Assembly (NCBI GenBank): GCA_963669405.2
Contig: CAXXHF010000002.1
Location: forward strand, 2,294,001-2,358,000
Direction of reading: 5' to 3'
Length of the DNA: 64,000 bases
Source of the DNA: Aureisphaera sp963669405
Lineage (GTDB): Bacteria > Bacteroidota > Bacteroidia > Flavobacteriales > Flavobacteriaceae
Below the pieces are notes generated by a model. That model did no database searches, was not told the origin of the DNA, and saw nothing but the letters and a program-made list of their open reading frames with translations. This document shows, one piece after another, positions 44,502 through 51,839 of the stretch. Each line of letters opens with the position of its first letter. Position 1 is the stretch's first letter. A program made the translations under genes and the position numbers.

Positions 44502-44533
44502 TTGTAAAGATAGACAACAAAATACTAGCTTTG
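44502..44533 (+). promoter_or_regulatory. tatD promoter, overlapping the divergent protease promoter
   Basis: TTG (44502-44504), 21 bases, TAGCTTTG (44526-44533), five bases before the ATG at 44539. On the other strand the protease -7 box TATCTTTA occupies 44512-44505, just beside this -33 element, so the two promoters compete for the same DNA. The tatD message would be nearly leaderless. Confidence 0.55.
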
Positions 44534-44538
44534 CCCCT

Positions 44539-45303
44539 ATGTTAACAGATACCCATACACATTTATACAGTGAGGCATTCAATGATGATCGGGATGCTAT
44601 GATGAAAAGGGCCTTTGATAATGGTATTGACCGATTTTTTGTTCCTGCTATAGACTCAAGTTATACAGATGCAATGTATGCTCTGGAAGCATCCTACCCT
44701 GAGCATGTTTTTCTTATGATGGGTTTACATCCTACTTCCGTAAAGGATAATTTTGAAGAAGAGTTGGCACATGTAGAAACTCAATTTTCCCAAAGAAAAT
44801 TTATAGCTGTAGGGGAAATAGGGATCGATTTATACTGGGATACGTCTACCTTAGAAATTCAGCAAAAAGCTTTTAGACGACAAATTCAATTGGCAAAGAA
44901 ATTTGGATTGCCTATTGTGATCCATTGTAGGGAAGCATTTGATGAAATTTTTGAGGTGTTGGAAACCGAAAAAGATGATGCGCTATATGGTATCTTTCAT
45001 TGTTTTACAGGAACATTGGAGCAGGCCAAACGTGCCATTGGGTTTAATATGAAGTTGGGAATTGGTGGGGTTGTAACCTTTAAAAATGGTAAAATAGATC
45101 GTTTTCTAAACGAGATCCCCCTTTCTCATATTGTTTTGGAAACAGATTCCCCGTATCTTTCGCCGGTTCCTTATAGAGGGAAACGGAATGAAAGTAGTTA
45201 TTTGTCGTTGGTGTGTCAAAAACTATCGGAGATTTATAATATGTCAGAACAAGAAATTGCTAAGATCACCACAGAAAACTCAAAAGAAGTATTTGGTATA
45301 TAG
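44539..45303 (+). CDS. tatD: TatD-family metal-dependent DNase
   Basis: 254 residues, TIM-barrel amidohydrolase-like nuclease. Metal ligands: TDTHTHLY at the N-terminus, GEIGID (about 94), HCREAF (about 132), HCFTGT (about 154) and ETDSPYLSP (about 204). Acts as a 3'-5' exonuclease/repair or quality-control enzyme in the cytosol. The asparaginase start follows its stop with no gap (TAGATG). Confidence 0.93.
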   Translation: MLTDTHTHLYSEAFNDDRDAMMKRAFDNGIDRFFVPAIDSSYTDAMYALEASYPEHVFLMMGLHPTSVKDNFEEELAHVETQFSQRKFIAVGEIGIDLYWDTSTLEIQQKAFRRQIQLAKKFGLPIVIHCREAFDEIFEVLETEKDDALYGIFHCFTGTLEQAKRAIGFNMKLGIGGVVTFKNGKIDRFLNEIPLSHIVLETDSPYLSPVPYRGKRNESSYLSLVCQKLSEIYNMSEQEIAKITTENSKEVFGI

Positions 45304-46332
45304 ATGAGCCAGCAACCCAAAATATTACTTATATATACAGGAGGGACTATCGGGATGATTAAAGACTTCGAAACGGGAGCTTTGACAAACTTCAATTTTG
45401 ATGACCTATTAAAACACATTCCAGAACTTCAGTTATTGGATTGTGAAATAGAAACAAAAAGTTTCGATAATCCTATTGATAGTTCAAATATGAATCCTGC
45501 CTATTGGGCAGATTTGGCAACTATCATAGAAAATACGTACAATGATTTTGATGGCTTTGTAGTTTTACACGGAAGTGATACCATGTCCTATACTGCTTCG
45601 GCCCTGAGTTTTATGCTGCAAGATCTTTCCAAACCTGTGATTTTTACCGGATCGCAGTTGCCTATTGGAGATTTAAGAACCGATGCCAAAGAGAACTTGA
45701 TAACCTCCATTCAGATTGCAGCTTTGCAAGAAAAAGGAAAACCTAAAATTGCTGAGGTAGGGCTTTATTTTGAATACAAACTGTATCGTGCCAATCGTAC
45801 CACCAAGATCACGGCCGAACATTTTGAAGCATTTGCATCCCTTAACTATCCTCCTTTGGCTGAAAGCGGAGTGCATTTGTCTATTAACGAATCTGCCTTA
45901 ATGCGTCCCAACCGCAGGAAGAAACTGAAAGTTTTCAAGAATTTAGAATCCCATATTGTGTTGTTAAAGATGTTTCCCGGGATAGATCGGGATACCGTGG
46001 CGCACATATTTTCGTTTTCTAACATGAAAGGGCTTATTCTGGAAACCTACGGTAGTGGCAATGTAACCAGTGAGCGTTGGTTTTTAGATTTACTTAAGGA
46101 AGTCTGTCAGCGAGGTATTCCTATTGTTAATGTCACACAGTGTTCTGGAGGTAGTGTAGCAATGGGATTGTATGAAACCAGTGTGGCACTCAAAAAAATG
46201 GGAGTTATTTCTGGGAAGGATATCACCACAGAAGCTGCGCTGGCAAAATTGATGTATCTGTTGGGGCAGGGGATTACTACAGAAAGCTTCAAGATGTTTT
46301 TCGAAACCCCACTTCGAGGGGAAATGATGTAA
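45304..46332 (+). CDS. ansA: Type I (cytoplasmic) L-asparaginase
   Basis: 342 residues; hydrolyses asparagine to aspartate and ammonia. Catalytic threonines in YTGGTIGMI (first motif) and LHGSDTMSYTASALSFML (second motif, Thr-Asp region with HGSDT). TQCSGGSVAMGLYE is in the C-terminal domain. No signal peptide, consistent with type I. Co-transcribed with tatD. Confidence 0.94.
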   Translation: MSQQPKILLIYTGGTIGMIKDFETGALTNFNFDDLLKHIPELQLLDCEIETKSFDNPIDSSNMNPAYWADLATIIENTYNDFDGFVVLHGSDTMSYTASALSFMLQDLSKPVIFTGSQLPIGDLRTDAKENLITSIQIAALQEKGKPKIAEVGLYFEYKLYRANRTTKITAEHFEAFASLNYPPLAESGVHLSINESALMRPNRRKKLKVFKNLESHIVLLKMFPGIDRDTVAHIFSFSNMKGLILETYGSGNVTSERWFLDLLKEVCQRGIPIVNVTQCSGGSVAMGLYETSVALKKMGVISGKDITTEAALAKLMYLLGQGITTESFKMFFETPLRGEMM

Positions 46333-46348
46333 TAAAACCATTGTTTTA

Positions 46349-46381
46349 TTGTCTCCAACCATAATTTTTTTGTTATTTTTG
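46349..46381 (+). promoter_or_regulatory. Promoter of tRNA-Ser
   Basis: TTG (46349-46351), 22 bases, TATTTTTG (46374-46381): a full consensus match 30 bases before the tRNA. A short inverted repeat TTTACC/GGTAAA (46389-46406) lies between promoter and gene. Confidence 0.65.
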
Positions 46382-46410
46382 CGACCCTTTTTACCGTTAA
46401 TGGTAAACCT

Positions 46411-46498
46411 AGAGAGGTGGCCGAGTGGTCGAAGGCGCACGCCTGGAAAGTGTGTATACGCCAAAAGCGTATCGAGGGTTCGAATCCCTTCCTCTCTG
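46411..46498 (+). tRNA. tRNA-Ser (anticodon GGA)
   Basis: An 88-base cloverleaf folded by eye. Acceptor AGAGAGG/CCTCTCT, D-stem GCC/GGC, anticodon stem CACGC/GTGTG around loop CTGGAAA (anticodon GGA), long class II variable arm TACGC/GCGTA, T-arm GAGGG-TTCGAAT-CCCTT, discriminator G. CCA is not encoded. It reads UCC and UCU serine codons. Confidence 0.97.
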
Positions 46499-46499
46499 C
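46483..46499 (+). repeat. Direct repeat copy 1 (3' end of tRNA-Ser)
   Basis: AATCCCTTCCTCTCTGC: T-arm 3' half, acceptor 3' strand, discriminator and one more base. An identical copy lies at 46621-46637. Probable attachment-site half inside the intact gene. Confidence 0.7.
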
Positions 46500-46511
46500 T
46501 ACTAAAACAAA

Positions 46512-46585
46512 GAAGTCCAAAACGTCCAAGCTTGCTTGAGTGTTTTGGACTTCGAGTTTTTGGTCAATTGCGAAGCAATTGATTA
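46512..46585. repeat. Two strong hairpins between the tRNA-end repeats
   Basis: First hairpin (about 46513-46554): 12-base perfect arms GAAGTCCAAAAC/GTTTTGGACTTC enclosing a further CAAGC-tt-GCTTG stem, nearly 19 pairs with GT wobbles. Second (46563-46581): TCAATTGC-gaa-GCAATTGA, 8 perfect pairs. Neither has a good T-tract. They could be remnants of a mobile element, a small structured RNA, or tRNA-processing signals. Confidence 0.6.
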
Positions 46586-46620
46586 TATAGCAAGACGTTC
46601 CCTTTTGGATCACCGAAGGT

Positions 46621-46637
46621 AATCCCTTCCTCTCTGC
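46621..46637 (+). repeat. Direct repeat copy 2 (duplicated tRNA-Ser 3' end)
   Basis: Exact 17-base copy of the tRNA-Ser 3' end without the rest of the gene. It lies just before a terminator that would directly follow the tRNA if the 138-base unit were removed. This is the pattern left by integration into a tRNA 3' end. Confidence 0.65.
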
Positions 46638-46643
46638 AATTCA

Positions 46644-46670
46644 AAACCCACAACTTTGTTGTGGGTTTTT
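46644..46670. terminator. Probable original terminator of tRNA-Ser
   Basis: AAAACCCACAAC-ttt-GTTGTGGGTTTTT: strong stem with a T-run, seven bases after the second repeat copy. Confidence 0.85.
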
Positions 46671-46797
46671 CATTTTGAAAGCAGGTTCGCTACTTTCGGT
46701 TGTAAAGGGGAGCAAAATGAGTACTGAGTTTTAAGCCTTGGCTTTCCGTTTACGTTACATTTTTTTTGAAACCCTGAAAGAAATTCCATCTTTTGGG
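46671..46797. other. Intergenic, nothing recognised
   Basis: The 127 bases between the tRNA terminator and the 43-residue gene show no conserved gene, RNA fold or repeat. Together with the region from 46499 this forms a gene-free stretch of about 300 bases. Confidence 0.4.
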
Positions 46798-46929
46798 CTA
46801 AGGAAGTGTTAAGAACAAACTTAAAACGGCGATGCATGTAATAGAGATAATAAGGAGACCCAATAAAACTCCAATGAAACCTACGTTACGATGCAGCTTT
46901 TTATAAATCTTTTCTAGTTCTGGGTCCAT
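46798..46929 (-). CDS. 43-residue single-helix membrane protein
   Basis: ATG at 46929 overlaps the stop of the 89-residue gene (TAATG). It encodes MDPELEKIYKKLHRN, then a strongly hydrophobic helix (VGFIGVLLGLLIISITCIAV), ending SLFLTLP. One cytoplasmic amphipathic stretch and one membrane span. Coupling to the upstream gene and the clean topology support a real gene; the family is not known. Confidence 0.55.
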   Translation of the reverse strand: MDPELEKIYKKLHRNVGFIGVLLGLLIISITCIAVLSLFLTLP

Positions 46930-47198
46930 TACCGCATCTCAAGTCGCTGTATGAGTTCCCGTTTGGCAGCAGCTCTTTTTTCGGCTTGTTCTTTATAGAA
47001 AGCAGCGGCCCTGGCAATGCCATCTTCTATATGATCATGTGATACCCCGCAATTGAGCACATTGGATATGTGATTTTTAGAATAAGGTTTGCCGTTTTGG
47101 CGAAGGATGTTGTTGTCAGTGAAAAATTTGTGGATAGCAGAAAGAGACCTTTTCCCGATAACTTCCTTGATTAACTTCTTTTCTTGTTCCGTAATCAT
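46929..47198 (-). CDS. 89-residue helical protein of unknown function
   Basis: Begins MITEQEKKLIKEVIGKR; the middle SLSAIHKFFTDNNILRQNGK and YSKNHISNVLNCGVSHDHIE look like a helix-turn-helix resembling the DNA-binding tails of recombinases or small regulators; the end (KEQAEKRAAAKRELIQRLEM) is charged coiled coil. It is followed by a translationally coupled 43-residue membrane protein. A DNA- or RNA-binding role is only suggested. Confidence 0.65.
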   Translation of the reverse strand: MITEQEKKLIKEVIGKRSLSAIHKFFTDNNILRQNGKPYSKNHISNVLNCGVSHDHIEDGIARAAAFYKEQAEKRAAAKRELIQRLEMR

Positions 47199-47235
47199 AA
47201 GACTTATTTGTTAGTGGGGGTAGGTTTTTTAGTGT

Positions 47236-47243
47236 TATATTTG
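47236..47243 (+). promoter_or_regulatory. -7 box of the XRE regulator gene
   Basis: TATATTTG matches TAnnTTTG. The nearest TTG (47208-47210) is 25 bases upstream, slightly beyond the usual spacing. It lies about 80-115 bases before the candidate start codons. Confidence 0.4.
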
Positions 47244-47357
47244 TGTGAGTTTAATTTATTTTTTGATTCATCTACAACAAAGTTTGAAAAAATAATTATC
47301 AATTCCTAAATATTTGATTAAATAATCGACAATCAAACCTACATAGCATCCAACCTT

Positions 47358-47750
47358 TTGTATTTGCGTGAACTTACTGATAAAAGTCAGACAGAGTTCG
47401 GTGCCTTGTTTGGGCTTACCCGTGGTAAAATAAATTCGTACGAGGCAAATACTGAGCCTAGGGTAATGAAGCTGATTGAAATTGCTCGCTATTTCTGTAT
47501 TTCGGTAGAAACACTGGTATTGGTCGATTTAAAAGAGAAGGAATTTAAGCTTAAGCCGGATACTTCCCTTAACGTGAATGAGCCTCCGCTGGATTATGTG
47601 GTTTTCGATCAGGAGCGGTTAGGTGATATTGCCGATTTTATTACGGAGTACCATTCAGAGCTTCTCAAAAACAAAACCTATCGTTTTTGGTTCGAAAAAG
47701 AAGTATATCAGAATTCTGTAGCGGTTCTAAAAGACAAAAAAAAGAAATAA
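47358..47750 (+). CDS. XRE-family helix-turn-helix regulator, start codon unclear
   Basis: About 130 residues or more. HTH_3 domain at the very start: LRELTDKSQTEFGALFGLTR and GKINSYEANTEPRVMKLIEI; the C-terminal half (SLNVNEPPLDYVVFDQERLG; EYHSELLKNKTYRFWFEKEV) is unlike known families. No ATG or GTG is in frame before the domain. TTG at 47358 trims the first helix, while the frame stays open back to 47322 and reads DNQTYIASNLLYLRE, a natural HTH beginning. The real start may therefore be ATA/ATC (47322/47325) or have been lost. Divergent from the 89-residue gene. Confidence 0.7.
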   Translation: MYLRELTDKSQTEFGALFGLTRGKINSYEANTEPRVMKLIEIARYFCISVETLVLVDLKEKEFKLKPDTSLNVNEPPLDYVVFDQERLGDIADFITEYHSELLKNKTYRFWFEKEVYQNSVAVLKDKKKK

Positions 47751-48090
47751 TCTTTTTTGTTTTCAAAATTTATGCCTGTTTTAAATTTCAAATGATTTAG
47801 AAACTTATATATTGCACCTTAATATATATAGTTCTTTTTCTAAGACCTATTTCGATCTGTCAATGTTTTAACAAAATTATTTTTTAAACGGGGCATTTAC
47901 GTCTTCGTTTATAAATTATGGGTAATGTATTGGTGGATATTATGTTAAAAAAAGGAATTTAAAAGAGGAACGTATATTTTTGGAAAGGATATTGTGGGAA
48001 ACCCCGTAGAATCTTATTATTATTGTACAATAACTAATTATTTTTATATCTTTAAACCTTTAACTAAAAACAAACTTTAAGTCGATAGCA
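47751..48090 (+). promoter_or_regulatory. 340-base leader with the exbB promoter
   Basis: AT-rich gap between the XRE gene and exbB. TTG (48023-48025), 21 bases, TATCTTTA (48047-48054) is a good promoter 36 bases before the exbB ATG. The rest (47751-48020) shows no ORF, hairpin or repeat I can support. Confidence 0.5.
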
Positions 48091-48894
48091 ATGAAAAAAT
48101 TATTTTCTATTCTAGCAATTGCAGCAATGATTTTTGCGGGAACAACCAACGCAAACGCAACAGCTGCTCAAACCTTGCCAACTAACGTGCAATCATTAGT
48201 GACGGCATCTACAGTTACCATAGTCCAAGACGATGATGCTTCATCAGATACAGAGTCTGTAAGTTTCCACCAAAACCTTAAGAAACGATTCATTGAAGGA
48301 GGTCCTGGTTTCATGGGAATTGTATTGTTGTGTTTAATTCTTGGTCTAGCTATTGCTATCGAGAGAATTATCTATTTAAACCTATCTACTACAAACACTC
48401 AAAAATTGGCCAATAATGTAGAAGATGCACTAAACAGTGGAGGAATCGAAGCTGCTAAGGAAGTATGTAGAAATACAAAAGGTCCTGTTGCTTCTATCTA
48501 TTATCAAGGTCTAGACCGTGCCAATGAAAGTATTGATGCCGCTGAAAAAGCAGTAGTTTCTTATGGAGGTGTACAAATGGGACAGCTTGAAAAGAATGTG
48601 TCTTGGGTATCTTTATTTATCGCCTTGGCTCCAATGCTTGGTTTCATGGGAACAGTAATTGGTATGATCCAGGCATTTGATAAAATTGAAGCTGCGGGTG
48701 ATATGAACCCATCTTTGGTAGCAGGAGGTATTAAAGTAGCACTTCTTACTACAGTATTTGGTCTTATCGTGGCTATTATCCTTCAGATTTTCTATAACTA
48801 TATCATTGCTAAAATTGATAGCATTGTAAATAGTATGGAAGATGCTTCTATCACATTGATCGATATGTTGGTAGATTACAAAAACAAAAAATAA
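48091..48894 (+). CDS. exbB: MotA/TolQ/ExbB proton-channel protein
   Basis: 267 residues. An N-terminal signal-like helix (1-25) is followed by three membrane helices: GPGFMGIVLLCLILGLAIAI (about 72-90), LFIALAPMLGFMGTVIGMIQ (about 173-193) and ALLTTVFGLIVAIILQIFYN (about 213-233), the channel pair carrying the family's conserved small and Thr residues. Forms the pentameric channel that drives TonB with the two ExbD proteins downstream. Extended N-terminus is usual in Bacteroidota. First gene of a four-gene operon. Confidence 0.93.
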   Translation: MKKLFSILAIAAMIFAGTTNANATAAQTLPTNVQSLVTASTVTIVQDDDASSDTESVSFHQNLKKRFIEGGPGFMGIVLLCLILGLAIAIERIIYLNLSTTNTQKLANNVEDALNSGGIEAAKEVCRNTKGPVASIYYQGLDRANESIDAAEKAVVSYGGVQMGQLEKNVSWVSLFIALAPMLGFMGTVIGMIQAFDKIEAAGDMNPSLVAGGIKVALLTTVFGLIVAIILQIFYNYIIAKIDSIVNSMEDASITLIDMLVDYKNKK

Positions 48895-48912
48895 TCTAAC
48901 AACAGAGATACA

Positions 48913-49341
48913 ATGGGATTACATAAAATAATAAAGATAGTCGCTATACTTCTCTGTGTGGTTGGTATTATTTTCTTTGGAATGATTTTATCCAAAGGTG
49001 ATGATGCTGTGAAAGCAACAGGTGAAGGTGTAGACGGATACATATACGTAGCGTATATTGTATTTGCATTGATACTTGCGTTCGTTTTAGTATTTGTTCT
49101 TAAGGGCCTTGCTCAAGGGAACATAAAAAAGACATTATTATCCATAGGAGCCTTTTTGGTAGTTGTTGCCTTGGCTTATGGATTGGCGCAAGGAGTAGAG
49201 ACTCCTATGAAAGATGGTGAAATACTATCAGCCAGTGGATCTAGATGGGTAGGAGCAGGTTTATATGCTTTCTACTTCCTAGCCGTTGTAGCTATAGGAG
49301 CTATGTTATGGAGTGGCGTAAGAAAATTAACAGACAGATAA
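48913..49341 (+). CDS. Four-helix membrane protein of the exbBD operon
   Basis: 142 residues with four hydrophobic spans (about 6-24, 44-65, 73-95 and 112-132; for example YVAYIVFALILAFVLVFVL). No catalytic motif. It lies between exbB (18 bases) and exbD (no gap: TAAATGG), so it is probably an accessory part of the TonB-energising complex; this arrangement is common in flavobacteria but the role is not established. Confidence 0.8.
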   Translation: MGLHKIIKIVAILLCVVGIIFFGMILSKGDDAVKATGEGVDGYIYVAYIVFALILAFVLVFVLKGLAQGNIKKTLLSIGAFLVVVALAYGLAQGVETPMKDGEILSASGSRWVGAGLYAFYFLAVVAIGAMLWSGVRKLTDR

Positions 49342-49968
49342 ATGGCTAGAAGAGCAACACCCGAGGTTAATGCGGGGTCTATGGCGGATATAGCATTCCT
49401 ACTGCTAATCTTTTTCTTGGTAACAACTACCATTGAAAAGGATAAGGGAATTGCTAGACAATTACCGCCTATTGAACCTCCCACAGACCAAGACGTAATT
49501 ATAAAGCAAAAGAACCTGTTCATAGTTAATGTGAACCGGGACGATCAGTTGCTTGTAGAAGAAGAATTGATGGACATCAAAGACCTGCGTCAAGCTGCCA
49601 AGGAGTTTATCGATAACGGAGGAGCGCCAGCAGGTTCACCGGAACACTGTAGTTATTGTAAAGGGAATCGCTTGCCAGACTCTTCAGACAACCCTGAAAA
49701 GGCTGTAATTTCAGTTCAAAATGACCGATTGACTTCTTACGGAATGTACATCGCAGTTCAAAATGAATTGGTGGCAGCTTATAATGAACTTCGTAATAGA
49801 GAAGCCAAACGATTGTATGGCTGGGAGTTCACAGATATGAAGAAGGCTGTAGACGATGGTGACATTACCGGATCGCGAGCAGACGATATTCAAGAGAAGT
49901 TGAAAAGGGTTCAGGAAATGATTCCAATGAAGCTCTCCGAAGCTGAACCTAAGAAAGCAGGATCTTAA
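49342..49968 (+). CDS. exbD: ExbD/TolR-family biopolymer transport protein (first copy)
   Basis: 208 residues. One membrane helix near the N-terminus, AGSMADIAFLLLIFFLVTTT, with the conserved Asp (about 16), then a periplasmic domain enlarged relative to E. coli ExbD (141 aa) by an insert with two cysteines (about 95-105; HCSYCKG). Couples proton flow to TonB. Adjacent second ExbD gene after 12 bases. Confidence 0.93.
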   Translation: MARRATPEVNAGSMADIAFLLLIFFLVTTTIEKDKGIARQLPPIEPPTDQDVIIKQKNLFIVNVNRDDQLLVEEELMDIKDLRQAAKEFIDNGGAPAGSPEHCSYCKGNRLPDSSDNPEKAVISVQNDRLTSYGMYIAVQNELVAAYNELRNREAKRLYGWEFTDMKKAVDDGDITGSRADDIQEKLKRVQEMIPMKLSEAEPKKAGS

Positions 49969-49980
49969 AAACGATAAAAG

Positions 49981-50454
49981 ATGTCAAAATTTAAAAAGAA
50001 AAAAGGTGGAGAAATCCCAGCAGTGAATACAGCATCGTTGCCTGATATTGTATTTATGCTTTTATTCTTCTTTATGGTTGTAACCGTTTTGAGGGATAGT
50101 AACCTTTTGGTTAAGCAGACACTTCCTCAGGGAGATCAGGTAGAAAAGTTGAAAAAAGACAGATCCTTATTCATCTATGCAGGAAAGCCAAGTCCGCGCT
50201 ATCAAAAACAATATGGTACCGAAGGTAAAATCCAGATTCGTGATAAATACACCAGTCTAGATGCATTGCCAGCGGCACTTACTGAGCTTAGAGCAGGTTT
50301 AAGACCTGAACTTCAAAGTAAGGTTATGGTAGCTCTTAAAGTGGACGAAGAGACCAATTCTGGTTTGGTATCCGATATCAAACAAGAATTACGGGAGTTA
50401 CAGATGTATAAAATCATTTACATCACCTCTCCTGGTAACCAAACAGAAAATTAA
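49981..50454 (+). CDS. exbD: ExbD/TolR-family biopolymer transport protein (second copy)
   Basis: 157 residues. Basic N-terminus (MSKFKKKKGGEIPAVNTASL), helix PDIVFMLLFFFMVVTVLRDS with the conserved Asp, and a periplasmic domain with VALKVDEETNSGLVSDIKQE. Two different ExbD paralogues in tandem are typical of Bacteroidota, where they probably form a heterodimer in the ExbB channel. Ends the operon at a terminator. Confidence 0.93.
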   Translation: MSKFKKKKGGEIPAVNTASLPDIVFMLLFFFMVVTVLRDSNLLVKQTLPQGDQVEKLKKDRSLFIYAGKPSPRYQKQYGTEGKIQIRDKYTSLDALPAALTELRAGLRPELQSKVMVALKVDEETNSGLVSDIKQELRELQMYKIIYITSPGNQTEN

Positions 50455-50473
50455 TTTCTATATACCTTTCGAC

Positions 50474-50504
50474 AAAAAGCGCCTTGATATTCAAGGCGCT
50501 TTTT
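50474..50504 (+). terminator. Terminator of the exbBD operon
   Basis: AAAAAGCGCCTTGA-tat-TCAAGGCGCTTTTTG: 13-base arms with a T-run, 20 bases after the second exbD stop. Confidence 0.9.
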
Positions 50505-50531
50505 GTTTTGTAGAATTCCTATCTTTATCCA

Positions 50532-51239
50532 ATGACCATTACGAAAAGATTTATAGTGTTTTTTTTCTTGCTTATGCATGCGCTAGTCGGATTTGGGCAA
50601 GAAGAAGAAAACGATATTTACTTGGATGAGAAATATAGAGAAGACCAGTTATATGCAGGGTTTACTTATAATTTGTTGACCCATGTTCCTAGTGATGTGA
50701 ATCTTCAGGGTGTGTCTGGTGGAATAGCATTTGGATACCTTAGGGATATGCCTATTAACGAACGACGAAATATTGCCATTGCCTTGGGGTTGGGACTTAA
50801 TTTCGATCAATTTGGACAAACTCTGTTTATAGGGGAAGATGAAGCTAATAATAGTATTTTTAGTGTGTTAGACAATACGGTTAGTTATGATAGTAACAGA
50901 TTTAGTACCGCAACAGTTGAAGTCCCTTTCGAGTTTCGTTGGAGAACCTCTACAGCAAAGGATTATAAGTTTTGGCGTATTTATACAGGGTTTCGGGTAG
51001 GTTATACATATTGGTATCGAGCCAATTTTAAACAATCCGGAAATCAGGTAAGTCAAACCGATATTCCTGAGTTCGATAGGCTTCGAATATCCGCCAATCT
51101 TAGTTTTGGCTATGGAACCTTTAATTTTTATACTTCATACAGTATTAACCCTTATTTTAAGGATGCGTTTATTAGTGGTACGGGTGAGAAAGTTGATTTT
51201 AGAACGCTAAAACTGGGGATCATTTTTTACATTTTATAG
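50532..51239 (+). CDS. PorT-like outer-membrane beta-barrel protein
   Basis: 235 residues. Signal peptide (about 1-22; FIVFFFLLMHALVGFGQ), then an eight-strand-type barrel (YAGFTYNLLTHVPSDV, IAIALGLGLNFDQFG, VEVPFEFRWRTST, RISANLSFGYGTFNFYTSY, ending LKLGIIFYIL). Fits the PorT/OMP_b-brl_2 group; it is not necessarily the T9SS PorT itself, whose usual neighbours are absent. It follows exbD but beyond that operon's terminator, and overlaps the stop of the opposing PAP2-like gene. Confidence 0.8.
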   Translation: MTITKRFIVFFFLLMHALVGFGQEEENDIYLDEKYREDQLYAGFTYNLLTHVPSDVNLQGVSGGIAFGYLRDMPINERRNIAIALGLGLNFDQFGQTLFIGEDEANNSIFSVLDNTVSYDSNRFSTATVEVPFEFRWRTSTAKDYKFWRIYTGFRVGYTYWYRANFKQSGNQVSQTDIPEFDRLRISANLSFGYGTFNFYTSYSINPYFKDAFISGTGEKVDFRTLKLGIIFYIL

Positions 51240-51839
51240 CCAAAATTGAACCATAAGTAGTTGGGGGATGGCTCCCACAAAAAACCCCAATACAAGTTCA
51301 GGAACGGTATGGGAGTTGGTCATAAGCCTTGATGAGGCTACCCATCCATTTCCAAGCAAGAATAGGCCTATCCATAAGAGCATATTAATTTGAAAGTGAA
51401 CACTAAGCGCAATCACAAAAAAAGTAATACCAGCAATTCCAATTTGATGTAAGCTTACCTTTATTTTGAATATCACCAAAATGAGAGCCGAAATACTGGA
51501 AAAAAGAATGCCAACATAGAAGTAATACATTTCTGGAGCATCATATGGATCAAAAACCATTTTTACAACCAAGAGCATCAAAAGACATTGAATCATTAAA
51601 GGGATTTTCCGTTGTTTTACGTCAGATAATTCCCTGTCTGTAATGAGGCCAATGTTTTTAAGTAAAAAATAGATTACCACGGGTATGAGGAAGGTAATGA
51701 TAAGGATTGCCAATAATTTGGTCTGAATAATATCAATGTCAGTAAAACGTGGCGTTACCGAAAAATAAATCGCTGTCCCAAAAATGGGCATCAACAAAGG
51801 ATGAAGGACATAAGCGCCCAAACGTAAAAAGCGATCCAT
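51234..51839 (-). CDS. PAP2-like integral membrane protein
   Basis: 201 residues with about six membrane helices. The end reads VSLHQIGIAG followed by WVASSRLMTNSHTVPELVLG and FFVGAIPQLL, resembling the PAP2 phosphatase motifs (SR-x5-H-x3-D/E). The preceding DVKQRKIP could stand for the first basic motif. A lipid-phosphate phosphatase is possible, but the motifs are degenerate. The start overlaps the rpoN stop (TAATG), so it is translationally coupled. Confidence 0.7.
   Translation of the reverse strand: MDRFLRLGAYVLHPLLMPIFGTAIYFSVTPRFTDIDIIQTKLLAILIITFLIPVVIYFLLKNIGLITDRELSDVKQRKIPLMIQCLLMLLVVKMVFDPYDAPEMYYFYVGILFSSISALILVIFKIKVSLHQIGIAGITFFVIALSVHFQINMLLWIGLFLLGNGWVASSRLMTNSHTVPELVLGFFVGAIPQLLMVQFWL

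Noticed and set aside
46107..46613. Minus-strand open frame of 168 codons across the asparaginase end and the tRNA
   Set aside because: It runs antisense through ansA and the whole tRNA-Ser gene, with no coding bias of its own; the overlapping tRNA and CDS explain the region.
46411..47750. A genomic island or prophage inserted at tRNA-Ser
   Set aside because: The repeat copies are only 138 bases apart, and no integrase, phage or conjugation genes occur downstream; base composition returns to core genes at once.
50532..51239. Calling the barrel protein the T9SS component PorT/SprT
   Set aside because: Family-level resemblance only; other T9SS genes are not nearby, so the broader PorT-like label is safer.
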